Shown: positions 8,440-17,809 of the stretch, one piece after another
Position numbering within the stretch: position 1 is the stretch's first letter
Layout: each line of letters begins with the position of its first letter
Assembly (NCBI GenBank): GCA_049115735.1
Contig: JAGDZP010000002.1
Span: 1-64,000, forward strand
DNA: 64,000 nucleotides
Direction of reading: 5' to 3'
Source: CAXBNB01 sp049115735
Lineage (GTDB): Bacteria; Bacteroidota; Bacteroidia; Cytophagales; Cyclobacteriaceae
Made by a program: the position numbers and the translations under genes
The notes under the pieces: model-generated
Told to the model about the DNA's origin: nothing
The model's database searches: none
The model's input: the letters and a program-made list of their open reading frames with translations, nothing else

Positions 8440-9123
8440 ATGATGAACTTAAGAAAATCGTGGTGGAAGTGGTTAGGGGTTATACTCGTGGGTTATACTA
8501 TCTTGGGTGGATTGTTATTTGAAGTGCCGAGGTTAGTGATATTGAATGAAAGCATAAGAAACCTATATTTTCATGTAACCATGTGGTTTGGGATGATTAC
8601 GCTGCTTACCGCCTCTGTTGTCTATTCGGTAAGGTATCTGTCCAAGCAAGACCCACTAATGGACGTTAAGGCACTGGAGTTTGCGAATGCAGGTATTCTT
8701 TTTGGATTGTTGGGTTTGGTGACTGGAATGTTGTGGGCTACATACACATGGGGCGAGCCATGGAGTGGCGATCCCAAACAAAACTCCTCAGCAATCGCAT
8801 TACTCATTTATATGGCTTACCTAGTGTTGAGAAACTCGTTGAGTGATAGCCAGCAGAGGGCAAGAATCTCATCGGTGTACAATGTATTTGCTTATGCAGC
8901 TATGATTCCATTGTTATTCATTTTACCTCGAATGGCTGATTCGTCTTTGCACCCGGGAAATGGAGGGAATCCAGGTTTCAACTATTACGATTTAGATAAC
9001 AAACTTAGAATAGTGTTCTATCCTGCAGTAATTGGGTGGATTCTGATAGGGGTTTGGGTAACCACACTCAGAATAAGGATGAAATCCTTGAAACTTAAAC
9101 TCATAAATCACACAGACCAATGA
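8440..9123 (+). CDS. ccmC: Haem handling protein CcmC
   Basis: Inner-membrane member of the haem handling protein family that binds haem in a periplasmic Trp-rich loop and passes it to CcmE. Six membrane segments; the Trp-rich signature is WGEPWSGDPKQNSS starting near residue 104, with flanking histidines at about residue 46 (YFHVTMW) and in SSLHPGNGG. The central motif differs from the proteobacterial WGxWWxWDxR pattern, as is common in Bacteroidota. Length of 227 residues is normal. It overlaps ccmD by 4 bp. Confidence 0.9.
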   Translation: MMNLRKSWWKWLGVILVGYTILGGLLFEVPRLVILNESIRNLYFHVTMWFGMITLLTASVVYSVRYLSKQDPLMDVKALEFANAGILFGLLGLVTGMLWATYTWGEPWSGDPKQNSSAIALLIYMAYLVLRNSLSDSQQRARISSVYNVFAYAAMIPLLFILPRMADSSLHPGNGGNPGFNYYDLDNKLRIVFYPAVIGWILIGVWVTTLRIRMKSLKLKLINHTDQ

Positions 9124-9377
9124 AAAAGTTCTTAATCATCATATTATTGCTTTTTTCGCTTGACTCTATGGCGCAAGGAGAGAAGTATCAGATAAATGAT
9201 TCTGACTATTCTAACAAAAATGTAGAAATGGCGGATGTAATGCGCTCAAACGGAAAAATATACGTAGTAGTAGGTGTCGTATTTTTAATTTTCCTAGGAC
9301 TAACGATCTACGTTGTTAGAATTGACAAAAAAATATCAAAGTTGGAAAGTGAATTAGATCAGGCATTGAAGCAATAA
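9120..9377 (+). CDS. ccmD: CcmD-like small membrane protein
   Basis: 85-residue protein between ccmC and ccmE, the place of ccmD. It has an N-terminal hydrophobic stretch that looks like a signal peptide (LIIILLLFSLDSMAQGE), one membrane segment (IYVVVGVVFLIFLGLTIYVV) and a charged coiled tail (DKKISKLESELDQALKQ). CcmD proteins are poorly conserved; the assignment rests on the single anchor with basic cytosolic tail and on position. The cleavable signal is an addition relative to the proteobacterial protein. It overlaps ccmC by 4 bp and sits 6 bp before ccmE. Confidence 0.72.
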   Translation: MKKFLIIILLLFSLDSMAQGEKYQINDSDYSNKNVEMADVMRSNGKIYVVVGVVFLIFLGLTIYVVRIDKKISKLESELDQALKQ

Positions 9378-9383
9378 AATATT

Positions 9384-9794
9384 ATGAAGAAATCACACAT
9401 TTTTGGAATTATCGTAATTGGGGTAGCCATTATGATCATTATATCCACAGCAGGCGATGCAAGTACATATGTGAATTTTGGGGAAGCAAAAGAATTAGCA
9501 AATAGCGGAGAGGATAAAAAAATACATGTTGTAGGTACTCTGAAAAAAGATAAAGATGGTGAGGTAGTCGGCCTAGATGCTAGCCCTGATATGTTGTCTT
9601 TCTCTTTTCAAATGGTCGACCACAATGGGAAAGAGCAAAAGGTAATTTTTAATGAACCAATGCCAGCTGATTTTTTGCGCTCAGAGCAAGTGGTGGTGGT
9701 TGGAGCATATCATGATGAATTGTTTGTGGCGAGTAAGATTCTTATGAAATGTCCATCAAAGTACCAGGATGAAACAGTGGAAATCAGCAGCTAA
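9384..9794 (+). CDS. ccmE: Haem chaperone CcmE, CxxxY variant
   Basis: Periplasmic haem chaperone with an N-terminal membrane anchor (residues 5-24) and an OB-fold domain (HVVGTLKKDKDGEVVGLDASPDMLSFSFQMVDHNG, in two strands). In E. coli CcmE haem attaches to His in HDENY. Here the matching segment is CPSKY (C123, Y127), i.e. CxxxY instead of HxxxY. The Cys form is known from archaea and Desulfovibrio, where the Ccm pathway (system I*) works without CcmH and with a Cys-type CcmE. The codon is a clear TGT, and the gene is otherwise intact and packed between ccmD and ccmF (0-bp gap to ccmF). Confidence 0.92.
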   Translation: MKKSHIFGIIVIGVAIMIIISTAGDASTYVNFGEAKELANSGEDKKIHVVGTLKKDKDGEVVGLDASPDMLSFSFQMVDHNGKEQKVIFNEPMPADFLRSEQVVVVGAYHDELFVASKILMKCPSKYQDETVEISS

Positions 9795-12365
9795 ATGATA
9801 CATACTTTCGTTGGCAACCTTGGCCATTTTTTTGTAATTGCATCCTTCATTTCCGCACTGGCGGCTACATACGGTTATGTGAAATCTGTTTATGCGACGG
9901 ATTTGGCAGAGAAAGAATCCTGGTCAAAATATGCTAGGGTTGTATTTATTGCTCATAGTGTGTTTGTCGTGTCCGTAGTGGTTACATTGTTCTATATCAT
10001 CCACAATCACTATTTTGAGTATCACTACGCTTACAGTCATACTTCTTCAATACTTCCAATTTATTATCAGGTGTCTAGCTTCTGGGAAGGTCAAGAGGGA
10101 TCATTTTTGCTTTGGATATTTTGGAATGTTATATTGGGGCTTGTTCTCATCAAGACGAATAAAACCTGGGAAGCGCCGATCATGGCGGTCTTTGCTCTTG
10201 TGCAAGGATTTTTAGTTTCTATGATTTTAGGAGCAGTCTTTTTCAATTTAAAAATTGGCAGCTCTCCCTTCCTGCTACTTCGAGATGTGATCGATGCACC
10301 GATATTCAAGACTGACCCGAACTTTGTGCCACAAGATGGATCAGGGCTAAACCCGTTGCTACAGAATTACTGGATGGTTATTCATCCCCCAACATTGTTC
10401 TTGGGATTCGCCACTACGTTGGTACCATTCGCATACTGCATTGCTGGGCTTTGGCTTGGTAAATTCAGAGAATGGATCAGGCCAGCACTGCCATGGGCGC
10501 TTTTTTCAGCTGTAGTGCTAGGTGTTGGGATTCTTATGGGTGGTTACTGGGCTTACGAAACGCTTAATTTTGGTGGCTACTGGAATTGGGATCCGGTAGA
10601 AAATGCCGTATATGTACCTTGGATAGTATTGATAGCAGCCATTCATACCATGATTGCCTTCAGGAAGAGTAATTCAGCACTGAAGGTGTCGATCATTTTG
10701 GTCATTTCAACATTCATTCTAATACTATATTCTACTTTCCTTACCAGAAGCGGGATATTAGGAGATTCATCTGTCCACTCATTTACTGATTTGGGACTCT
10801 CAGGTCAGTTGCTCATATATTTACTGGCTTTTGTTTTCATCTCAGTTTTGCTGGTCACCATTTCATGGAATAAACTGGCAAGTGACGAGGAGGAAACTTC
10901 AGTTTATTCGAGGGAGTTTTGGATATTCATGGGAGCGGCAGTATTTCTTTTGATGGGTTTTCATGTCATTTTTGTCACTTCATTTCCTGTCTTCAATACT
11001 CTGGCAGAATCTGTAGGTATTGATTTGAGTCTGGCACCACCAGCTGATGCAGTACAATCATATTCGAACATTCAACTTTGGTTTGCTATTGTGTTAGCTG
11101 TGCTAAGTGGCACAGGGCAGTTCTTTTGGTGGAAAAAAATTGACAAGCAACAACTCAAAGACGAGTTGCTCTACCCTGTCATTATTGCGTTACTTGTATC
11201 AGCAGTAGCAATCATTGTGGCGGATGTAAATGACTTGGGTTACATGCTGTTGCTAACTGCCAGCGTTTATTCAATCACAGCCAATACAAAGATTTTAAGG
11301 CGTGTGCTTAAATCTAATTACAAGCTATCAGGAGGAGCCATTGCACATATTGGCATAGCCATGATGTTGATTGGGATTCTGTTTTCGTCGGGTTATTCTA
11401 AAATAATAAGTGTTAACAATACAGGGCTGGTATGGCACAAAGACTTTCCCGATGAGATCAATCAAAAAAACCTGCTTCTCTTTCAGAATGAGCCGAGACA
11501 AATGAAAGACTACTCTCTAACCTACAGGGGCATCAGGAAGTTAGTAGATGGTGTGCCTGGCTATGTTGATGTACATTCATTGGAAGAAACACCTGACCCA
11601 ACCAGATCTGTGGTGCTAGAGGACATAATAATTGAAGACAAGAAAATGCATTCGTATGGAGATACGGTAAAAGTAATGAACCATGAAACCAGCTATTTTG
11701 AAATAGAATATGCTAAGTCGAATGGCAAATCTTTTACACTTTATCCAACAGTGCAGGTGAATAAACAAATGGAAATGACAGTATATTCTCCGGATATTAG
11801 CCGCACAGCTGGGATGGACTTATATACTCACATCAGAACTTTCCCAGATCCAGAGCAAGAAACGGAGTGGAGTGAAACTGAGGAGCACCAAATACAAATT
11901 GGTCAGACTTTCATTGTAAATGATTTTATTGCGCAATTAAAGGAAGTAAAGAAAATTGATGAAGTACGCGGAGTACAGCTTGCTAGTGAAGATGTAGCGG
12001 TAAAGGCGGTTATTTCGATTAGTGGAAAGAATGACGAGTACATAGTAGAACCTATCTATATTATCAAGGATAGAATGGCCGGGCGTATACCTGATATTGT
12101 ACATGATTTAGGTATCAAAATATCGTTACTAAATATCGATCCGAAAACGGGCTCATTTACTTTTGCCACGAATACGACTCAGAAGGAATGGGTCATCCTG
12201 GAAGCTGTTGAAAAACCACTTATTAATGTGCTTTGGATTGGCACACTGATTATGGTGCTAGGTTTTGTGATGGCGATTCACCGTCGTTACTCAGAGTTTA
12301 GAAAAATGAGAGACAAAGAAGATTCCGGCGAACTTAAAAAAATGCCAGAAGTAGCTCAAGTATAA
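9795..12365 (+). CDS. ccmF: Cytochrome c haem lyase CcmF
   Basis: Large membrane protein that attaches haem to apocytochromes. It has many hydrophobic segments. The Trp-rich haem loop is GGYWNWDPVENAVYVPW near residues 260-276, preceded by the conserved MVIHPPTLFLGF and followed by FLTRSGILGDSSVHSF. A large soluble periplasmic domain of about 250 residues (roughly 545-815) precedes a last membrane helix (LWIGTLIMVLGFVMAIHRR). At 856 residues it is longer than the ca. 650 of proteobacteria, as is usual for Bacteroidota. The start ATG directly abuts the ccmE stop. It ends the operon; ccmG and ccmH are absent here. Confidence 0.95.
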   Translation: MIHTFVGNLGHFFVIASFISALAATYGYVKSVYATDLAEKESWSKYARVVFIAHSVFVVSVVVTLFYIIHNHYFEYHYAYSHTSSILPIYYQVSSFWEGQEGSFLLWIFWNVILGLVLIKTNKTWEAPIMAVFALVQGFLVSMILGAVFFNLKIGSSPFLLLRDVIDAPIFKTDPNFVPQDGSGLNPLLQNYWMVIHPPTLFLGFATTLVPFAYCIAGLWLGKFREWIRPALPWALFSAVVLGVGILMGGYWAYETLNFGGYWNWDPVENAVYVPWIVLIAAIHTMIAFRKSNSALKVSIILVISTFILILYSTFLTRSGILGDSSVHSFTDLGLSGQLLIYLLAFVFISVLLVTISWNKLASDEEETSVYSREFWIFMGAAVFLLMGFHVIFVTSFPVFNTLAESVGIDLSLAPPADAVQSYSNIQLWFAIVLAVLSGTGQFFWWKKIDKQQLKDELLYPVIIALLVSAVAIIVADVNDLGYMLLLTASVYSITANTKILRRVLKSNYKLSGGAIAHIGIAMMLIGILFSSGYSKIISVNNTGLVWHKDFPDEINQKNLLLFQNEPRQMKDYSLTYRGIRKLVDGVPGYVDVHSLEETPDPTRSVVLEDIIIEDKKMHSYGDTVKVMNHETSYFEIEYAKSNGKSFTLYPTVQVNKQMEMTVYSPDISRTAGMDLYTHIRTFPDPEQETEWSETEEHQIQIGQTFIVNDFIAQLKEVKKIDEVRGVQLASEDVAVKAVISISGKNDEYIVEPIYIIKDRMAGRIPDIVHDLGIKISLLNIDPKTGSFTFATNTTQKEWVILEAVEKPLINVLWIGTLIMVLGFVMAIHRRYSEFRKMRDKEDSGELKKMPEVAQV

Positions 12366-12398
12366 ATCAATCGGTTATTGCAAGAATAAAACAAGCCT

Positions 12399-12809
12399 TT
12401 AAGGCCTGGTGTACGCAATGACTCTCAGGCATCCATCTTCATCAGTTGAAGAAAGAGACATGCTGTCTCCATCTTGCGAGAAAGACTTTCTAACACAGTT
12501 GCTTTCCCCGTCAGGATCGCAAAGGATTAGGTCTGAGCCGGATACAACGATTGTACCTTCTCTTATCTCCCCATCCCCATCGCTAGCATCTGTTTCTTCA
12601 AAAGTACTATCGGCTGCAATTCGCAGAAAAAGACAAGGTGAGTCGCACGTGGTTGTATAATTGTCGCTCTCGTCTTCGCAACCCGTAACCTCTACAGCTG
12701 AAGATACCCACGTGCCTTCCAGTTCGTTTTGATTGCTGGCATCATCGTCCTTGGAACATCCAAATATGATTGGCAAAATTGCTATTGATAGAAGAATACA
12801 CCTTTTCAT
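12399..12809 (-). CDS. Lipoprotein, lipocalin-like, function unknown
   Basis: 136 residues with a lipobox IIFGC at about residue 18, so lipid-anchored. The mature part begins with the Asp-rich CSKDDDASNQNELEGTW, typical of small Bacteroidota lipoproteins with a lipocalin-like barrel whose first strand contains ELEGTW. Six to seven Cys in the mature part (GCEDE, TTCDSPC, ILCDP, NCVRK, DGCLRV) suggest disulfides. It follows the nqr terminator on the same strand and sits where nqrF would be expected, but has nothing in common with NqrF. Confidence 0.7.
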   Translation of the reverse strand: MKRCILLSIAILPIIFGCSKDDDASNQNELEGTWVSSAVEVTGCEDESDNYTTTCDSPCLFLRIAADSTFEETDASDGDGEIREGTIVVSGSDLILCDPDGESNCVRKSFSQDGDSMSLSSTDEDGCLRVIAYTRP

Positions 12810-12860
12810 TTCCTCGTTTTTTGAATATACAACTCTCGCAAGTTAACAAATATTGTAAAT

Positions 12861-12882
12861 AAAAAACCCCGACTATGCGGGG
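12861..12882 (-). terminator. Intrinsic terminator of the nqr operon
   Basis: On the minus strand CCCCG-CATAGT-CGGGG is followed by TTTTTT. It lies 29-50 bases past the nqrE stop codon, so transcription of the nqr operon should end here, before any nqrF. Confidence 0.85.
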
Positions 12883-12910
12883 CTTCAATTTCTTAATATG
12901 TGGCGTGTCG

Positions 12911-13522
12911 TTATAGCGCTATTCCAATAAAGGACTTAAATGCTATGCCCATAAGACCTGTCAAAAGCATGGTGATGCCAAGACCTTTTAGACCTCCAGG
13001 TACATTCGAATACTTTAGTTTTTCTCTGATGGCAGCAAGTGCTACAATGGCCAAAAACCAACCAACACCAGAACCTAAACCATAGGATGTAGCTTCAATG
13101 ATGGTATAGTCTCTTTGAATCATAAAAAGAGATGCTCCCAATATTGCGCAGTTTACGGCTATCAGTGGAAGGAAGATTCCAAGAGAACCATAAAGGGCTG
13201 GAGAGACCTTCTCAATAATCATCTCAACCAACTGAACCATAGATGCGATTACAGCGATAAACATGATGAATGTAAGAAAACTCAAGTCGATGCTTTCGAA
13301 ACTAGCTCCTAGCCATACTAGTGCTCCTTCTTTTAGTACATACTCTTGCAACAACCAGTTGATTGGGACTGTGATACCTAATACGAAGATCACAGCACCA
13401 CCCAAACCGAATGCGGTAGATACCTTTTTGGAAACCGCCAGAAATGAGCACATACCTAAGAAGTATGCGAAGATCATGTTGTCGATGAAGGCGCTTTTGA
13501 TAAATATATTAAATGCTTCCAT
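12911..13522 (-). CDS. nqrE: Na+-translocating NADH:quinone reductase subunit E
   Basis: Integral membrane subunit of the NQR sodium pump, 203 residues, six membrane helices, inverted-topology partner of NqrD. Conserved Cys residues that hold the intramembrane 2Fe-2S cluster shared with NqrD are visible in LGMCSFLAVSKKV (C25) and IAVNCAILGAS. Last gene of the operon, 47 bp after nqrD. The usual sixth gene, nqrF, does not follow; a terminator does. Confidence 0.96.
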   Translation of the reverse strand: MEAFNIFIKSAFIDNMIFAYFLGMCSFLAVSKKVSTAFGLGGAVIFVLGITVPINWLLQEYVLKEGALVWLGASFESIDLSFLTFIMFIAVIASMVQLVEMIIEKVSPALYGSLGIFLPLIAVNCAILGASLFMIQRDYTIIEATSYGLGSGVGWFLAIVALAAIREKLKYSNVPGGLKGLGITMLLTGLMGIAFKSFIGIAL

Positions 13523-13569
13523 ATTAATTTTTTCTATAAGTCTTGATTCTTAAAATTTTGAATCTTGTC

Positions 13570-14238
13570 TCAATGTTCTACGTATCCTGTTTTCGTTCTT
13601 TGGATCCAAATCAAAATACCCATGACCATGAATGCTCCAATCGAATCAACCATCAGACCATTGGTCTGGTATGACATCCATCCAATAGCTTCAAATACTT
13701 TGAAATCGAAAAATGAGCCGGAACCAAATAGCTCTCTGAAAAAGGCAACAGTTAAAATGATCCAGGCATAGCCAAACCCACTTCCAAGTCCATCAAGGAT
13801 AGAATCATAAGGCTTATTGCCCATGGCAAATGCCTCAAGACGACCCATTACAATACAGTTCGTGATTATAAGTCCTACGAAAGCTCCAAGTACCTTGTAC
13901 ATATCAAAGTAGTATGCTTTCAGTACTTCACTTACCAATGTCACCAGTGTCGCTACTATAGCAAGCTGAACGATGATCCTAACTCTACCAGGAACAAGAT
14001 CACGAATAAGTGAAATAATAAGGTTTGCAAAAACAATCACAAACACAACGGCAATAGACATCACCAATGATGGCTCCATTTTAATGGTAATTGCCAATGC
14101 TGAACAAATTCCCAGAACCTGAATAGTCACAGGGTTGTCTTCATTCAATGGATCAGTAATGAATTTTTTTCTCCTTTTCGACAATAATGGCTCAGCTGGT
14201 TCTTTTACTGCTGGCTGCTCAAGAGTTTCAGTACTCAT
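13570..14238 (-). CDS. nqrD: Na+-translocating NADH:quinone reductase subunit D
   Basis: Membrane subunit of NQR, 222 residues. After a 35-residue charged N-terminus there are six helices. Cluster-binding Cys residues are seen in VLGICSALAIT (C45) and IITNCIVMGRLEAFAM. The N-terminal extension (ETLEQPAVKEPAEPLLSKRR) is somewhat longer than in Vibrio. It lies 17 bp after nqrC. Confidence 0.96.
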   Translation of the reverse strand: MSTETLEQPAVKEPAEPLLSKRRKKFITDPLNEDNPVTIQVLGICSALAITIKMEPSLVMSIAVVFVIVFANLIISLIRDLVPGRVRIIVQLAIVATLVTLVSEVLKAYYFDMYKVLGAFVGLIITNCIVMGRLEAFAMGNKPYDSILDGLGSGFGYAWIILTVAFFRELFGSGSFFDFKVFEAIGWMSYQTNGLMVDSIGAFMVMGILIWIQRTKTGYVEH

Positions 14239-14255
14239 ATTCTTAATTATTTTAA

Positions 14256-15017
14256 TTATTTGGCACTTGCCATAGGTGCCCCACCTTTCAGGCTACCAAT
14301 AAACGCCTCATAACATGAAAGATAATTTAACATCATATCATTTACACCTTTTCCGGTTAAGGTTGCTCCAGACATTCCATCTATGTGATGATCGTCTAGT
14401 GGTTCTCCTTTTTCACCTTTTACCATGGATACAGAAACCAAAGCACCAGAGGGGTCAAAAATTTTCTTTCCTTTATATCGATCTTTAATTTGGTCAGATG
14501 TGATTCTCGCACCCAGACCAGGAGTCTCAGTCTTATGATCAAAAGCAATACCTTTTATAGTATTTAGGTCTCCTTCTATAGCTACAAATCCTGATATCCA
14601 GTCCCAAAGCCCTGCACCCCACATGGGGAAGATATAAGCTTCAACTTTGTTCGGGTCGGATTCACTCATAAACTGATAGACCGGATACATTCTTTCCTCT
14701 TTGTCCAGTTTATAGTTTTTCTGAATATTGATATTCTCTGCAACTACAGGGTTGCCTTTTTTATCCTTCTCTATAGGCTGACCTTTGATATCGATTACAA
14801 CCGAACTAAAGCGCTTTTTGTAAAGTTCCAATATTGCATTAGGATCTTTAATGGATGAAATATCCATTACCGCTCCTAAAATCTTTTTCTTATTATCCAA
14901 GTCGACCTGTTTGTCTTGGAGTGGCTTCAATACCACCGAAGTACCAGACAACAACAATCCCAAAATGATAGTAAGGATTGCCGAAAATATTATTACGTAT
15001 GTGTTAGACCGTTGCAC
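14256..15017 (-). CDS. nqrC: Na+-translocating NADH:quinone reductase subunit C
   Basis: Periplasmic FMN-carrying subunit with one N-terminal membrane helix (YVIIFSAILTIILGLLLSG). The flavinylation motif is DGMSGATLTG, with the FMN-accepting Thr at about residue 219. Covalent attachment needs the ApbE flavin transferase, which is not in this window. 253 residues, normal. Its start overlaps the end of nqrB by 14 bp, so the two are translationally coupled. Confidence 0.96.
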   Translation of the reverse strand: MQRSNTYVIIFSAILTIILGLLLSGTSVVLKPLQDKQVDLDNKKKILGAVMDISSIKDPNAILELYKKRFSSVVIDIKGQPIEKDKKGNPVVAENINIQKNYKLDKEERMYPVYQFMSESDPNKVEAYIFPMWGAGLWDWISGFVAIEGDLNTIKGIAFDHKTETPGLGARITSDQIKDRYKGKKIFDPSGALVSVSMVKGEKGEPLDDHHIDGMSGATLTGKGVNDMMLNYLSCYEAFIGSLKGGAPMASAK

Positions 15018-16203
15018 GTTTTAACCTCCTTTTCTTGTTAGCCTCCACCACGAAATAATCGATTAGTGGAGCGAATACATTCATTAATAAAATTGCAAGC
15101 ATTATCCCTTCAGGATATGCTGGGTTGAATACTCTGATGATAATTGTCAAAACTCCAATAAGGAATCCATATACCCATTTACCTGATTCGGTTTGTGCAG
15201 CAGTTACTGGATCACTGGCCATAAATACAGCCCCGAATGCAAGACCTCCGATTACGAGGTGATAATGTGCTGGTAATTCCATATAAGGATTGCCTCCTAG
15301 TGCACTTACAAAAGAACCCATTACGAATGCTCCAGCAAAAACGCTCAGGATTACTTTCCAACTTCCTACTCCCGTTAAAATCAATATTGCCGCTCCTATT
15401 AAGCACATCAAAGTAGATGTCTCCCCGATACTTCCCGGCATTATGCCAATAAACATATTTTGGAAACTATACATTCCCTCAGCCCAGCCGGCACCAAAAC
15501 TATTCATGGATGCTACCAGATTATCACCTGTCGCTAATGACTCGGCTCCAAGTGCCAAAGGTGTAGCTCCGCTGAATCCGTCAACGGCACCATTTTCACC
15601 AATGTGAGACCAAACATCTCCTGAAATCTGAGATGGATATGCAAAGTATAAAAATGCTCTGGCTGTCAGGGCGACATTTAAGATGTTCATTCCTGTACCT
15701 CCAAAAACTTCTTTTCCAATAATCACAGCAAATGCAGTCGCCAGGGCTACTTGCCACAAAGGAATAGTTGCTGGCACGACCAATGGGATAAGCATTCCTG
15801 TCACTAGGAATCCCTCATTTACATCGTGTCTCCTTATGGTAGCGAAGGTAAATTCGATACCTAAGCCTACAGAATAGGAAACCACAATGATTGGAACTAC
15901 CAATATAGCTCCAACCAAAAGTTCTCCTACCAAGTCAGGAGATTGGCCTGTTGCCAGAAAATGCTGATGTCCTGCATTCCAAATTCCAAACAAAAGACAT
16001 GGAACCATGGCGATGATCACAGTCATCATCATACGCTTCATATCAATAGCATCTCTTACCTGCACGCCTTTCGGCTTGGTGGTAGTGTTAGGTGCAAAAA
16101 GCAGGGTTTCATGAGCTTCATATATATAGTAGAATTTCTCCCACTTGCCCCCTTTTTCAAAATGTGGCTTTACTTTGTCTAAAGCGTCTCTTACAAACTT
16201 CAT
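15004..16203 (-). CDS. nqrB: Na+-translocating NADH:quinone reductase subunit B
   Basis: Core membrane subunit with the sodium channel, riboflavin and a second covalent FMN. About ten membrane helices; the FMN site is DGFSGATPLALG, with the acceptor Thr at about residue 214. N-terminal cytosolic segment of 55 residues (KFVRDALDKVKPHFEKGGKW). 399 residues, normal. It starts 9 bp after nqrA. Confidence 0.96.
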   Translation of the reverse strand: MKFVRDALDKVKPHFEKGGKWEKFYYIYEAHETLLFAPNTTTKPKGVQVRDAIDMKRMMMTVIIAMVPCLLFGIWNAGHQHFLATGQSPDLVGELLVGAILVVPIIVVSYSVGLGIEFTFATIRRHDVNEGFLVTGMLIPLVVPATIPLWQVALATAFAVIIGKEVFGGTGMNILNVALTARAFLYFAYPSQISGDVWSHIGENGAVDGFSGATPLALGAESLATGDNLVASMNSFGAGWAEGMYSFQNMFIGIMPGSIGETSTLMCLIGAAILILTGVGSWKVILSVFAGAFVMGSFVSALGGNPYMELPAHYHLVIGGLAFGAVFMASDPVTAAQTESGKWVYGFLIGVLTIIIRVFNPAYPEGIMLAILLMNVFAPLIDYFVVEANKKRRLKRATV

Positions 16204-16212
16204 TACTAAATA

Positions 16213-17571
16213 TTAGCTATTCTTTATTAAGTCTATTCCGTCTCTCAAAATTGCCTGAACGTCGTGCTTCGACACATCCACAAATTCACACAATGCTAAG
16301 TCTTCTTCTATTACTTCATATATCCCAAGTGCTTCCATCTCGTCATAGTCTTCAGCCATAATAGCTTTGAGTAGGTAAGTAGGAAGAATATCCATTGGTG
16401 TCACTTTTTCAAAAGTGCCCGTTTGAACAAATGCTCTTTCTTGTCCACGGGTATTCGTGTCAAGTGCGTACTCTTTTTTAGGCTTTAGGAAAGAAAGCAA
16501 TCCGAATGCCCTATGGAAACTTAGTTTCTTGGTTGTTGGTAGAATCCACCCAAACATCTCGTAGTAATCACCCTCGGGTATTACCGTCAATTGGTTTGAA
16601 TAAAAGCCCAGGTAGCCAATTGAGTTGACGTGCTCACCAGTAAGTACATTGCCGGAGATAAAGCGCACATTGCCATTATTCACTGCCCCCTCTGTCATTT
16701 TATTGATGCAAGCCCCAGTGTAGGTTTTGTAATACTGCGGTTCGTTTACCTCAGATCCGGCAAGCGCCACCACTTTGGACGCATCGTATTTCCCTTCTAA
16801 AAACAATTTTCCAATCTGTGCTACTCCGAAAGGATGCACTGTCCATGCAATATCTCCTTTATTTATCGGATCGATATGATGAATCTGAACACCTACGTTT
16901 CCTGCTGGGTGAGATCCACTTACAGAATTTATCTCAGCATTCTTGGCATTCTTGAACATCTCGACATTTTCTCCCTGTCCATCAATATTCACATGAACCT
17001 TAGAGAATTTAGATAAGATATCTATTCCTGCTTGAAAGTATTTTCCCTGCCCTTCCAGAATGAACCCCATGTCTGGAGCCAATGGATGGGTATCGAATGC
17101 AGAAATGAAAATTGCTTTTGGTGTATCGGCTGGATTTGCAACAATCCCATAAGGGCGTTGGATAATATTTGGCCAAACACCCGACTTGGTCATTTGAGCG
17201 ACAACATTTTCTTTGCTGATCCCTGCTATATCCGCTTCCGAGAACTGATCGAATGATTCGTATTGATTTTCCTTGTCAGCCAAAATTCTAATCTCAAGAA
17301 TCTTTCTTTTGGCACCCCTTACTATTTCAGCTACTTCTCCACTAACCGGAGAGGCATAGATAATGTCCTCAAATGCTTTGTCGTGCATTATCGGTGAACC
17401 TGCCTTCACATTCTCTCCTTCTTTAACATTCAGTTTTGTTTGAACGATTCCAGGAAAATCAGTGGGTTTTACAGCAAAGGTTTCGGGTTGCGGTAGGTCG
17501 GCTATTTTCTTTTCAGCTTTTCCAGCGAGATTTATGTCAAATCCCTTCTTTAGCTTTATTGTTTTAGACAT
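16213..17571 (-). CDS. nqrA: Na+-translocating NADH:quinone reductase subunit A
   Basis: Cytosolic quinone-site subunit and first gene of the nqr operon. N-terminal KTIKLKKGFDINLAGKAEKK is the family start; the barrel-sandwich domain contains the conserved VKEGENVKAGSPIMHDK, and HVNSIGYLGFYSNQLTVIPEGD is typical. 452 residues. The promoter region upstream (17572 on) has a good -7 element. NQR exports Na+ while passing electrons from NADH to ubiquinone or menaquinone, suiting a marine respirer. Confidence 0.96.
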   Translation of the reverse strand: MSKTIKLKKGFDINLAGKAEKKIADLPQPETFAVKPTDFPGIVQTKLNVKEGENVKAGSPIMHDKAFEDIIYASPVSGEVAEIVRGAKRKILEIRILADKENQYESFDQFSEADIAGISKENVVAQMTKSGVWPNIIQRPYGIVANPADTPKAIFISAFDTHPLAPDMGFILEGQGKYFQAGIDILSKFSKVHVNIDGQGENVEMFKNAKNAEINSVSGSHPAGNVGVQIHHIDPINKGDIAWTVHPFGVAQIGKLFLEGKYDASKVVALAGSEVNEPQYYKTYTGACINKMTEGAVNNGNVRFISGNVLTGEHVNSIGYLGFYSNQLTVIPEGDYYEMFGWILPTTKKLSFHRAFGLLSFLKPKKEYALDTNTRGQERAFVQTGTFEKVTPMDILPTYLLKAIMAEDYDEMEALGIYEVIEEDLALCEFVDVSKHDVQAILRDGIDLIKNS

Positions 17572-17606
17572 GTTTAAAGCAACAAATAATTATTTTTTTG
17601 GAATCG

Positions 17607-17614
17607 CAAAAGTA
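17607..17614 (-). promoter_or_regulatory. -7 element of the nqr promoter
   Basis: On the minus strand TACTTTTG matches TAnnTTTG exactly, about 36 bases before the nqrA ATG. A -33 TTG is not evident at the standard distance. Confidence 0.4.
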
Positions 17615-17809
17615 ATAAAATTTTATTCTTTTCATCTTTTATAGTCAATAATCGAAACTTTCAAATTTTTCTCTCGAAATGTGTTTTCAAAAGGGCCGAA
17701 GTATATTGAAAATAAGCTTCAGAAATGTCATGATTAAGAATACACTTAAATAGATGATGCTTTCAAAATTAATTCACAAGGCTGTAGTAGAATATCCAAA
17801 TAACTTACA

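Noticed and set aside
12366..12398. Hairpin GCCTT-T-AAGGC as ccmF terminator
   Set aside because: The loop would be a single base, so a stable stem of this form cannot fold; no clear T-run follows.
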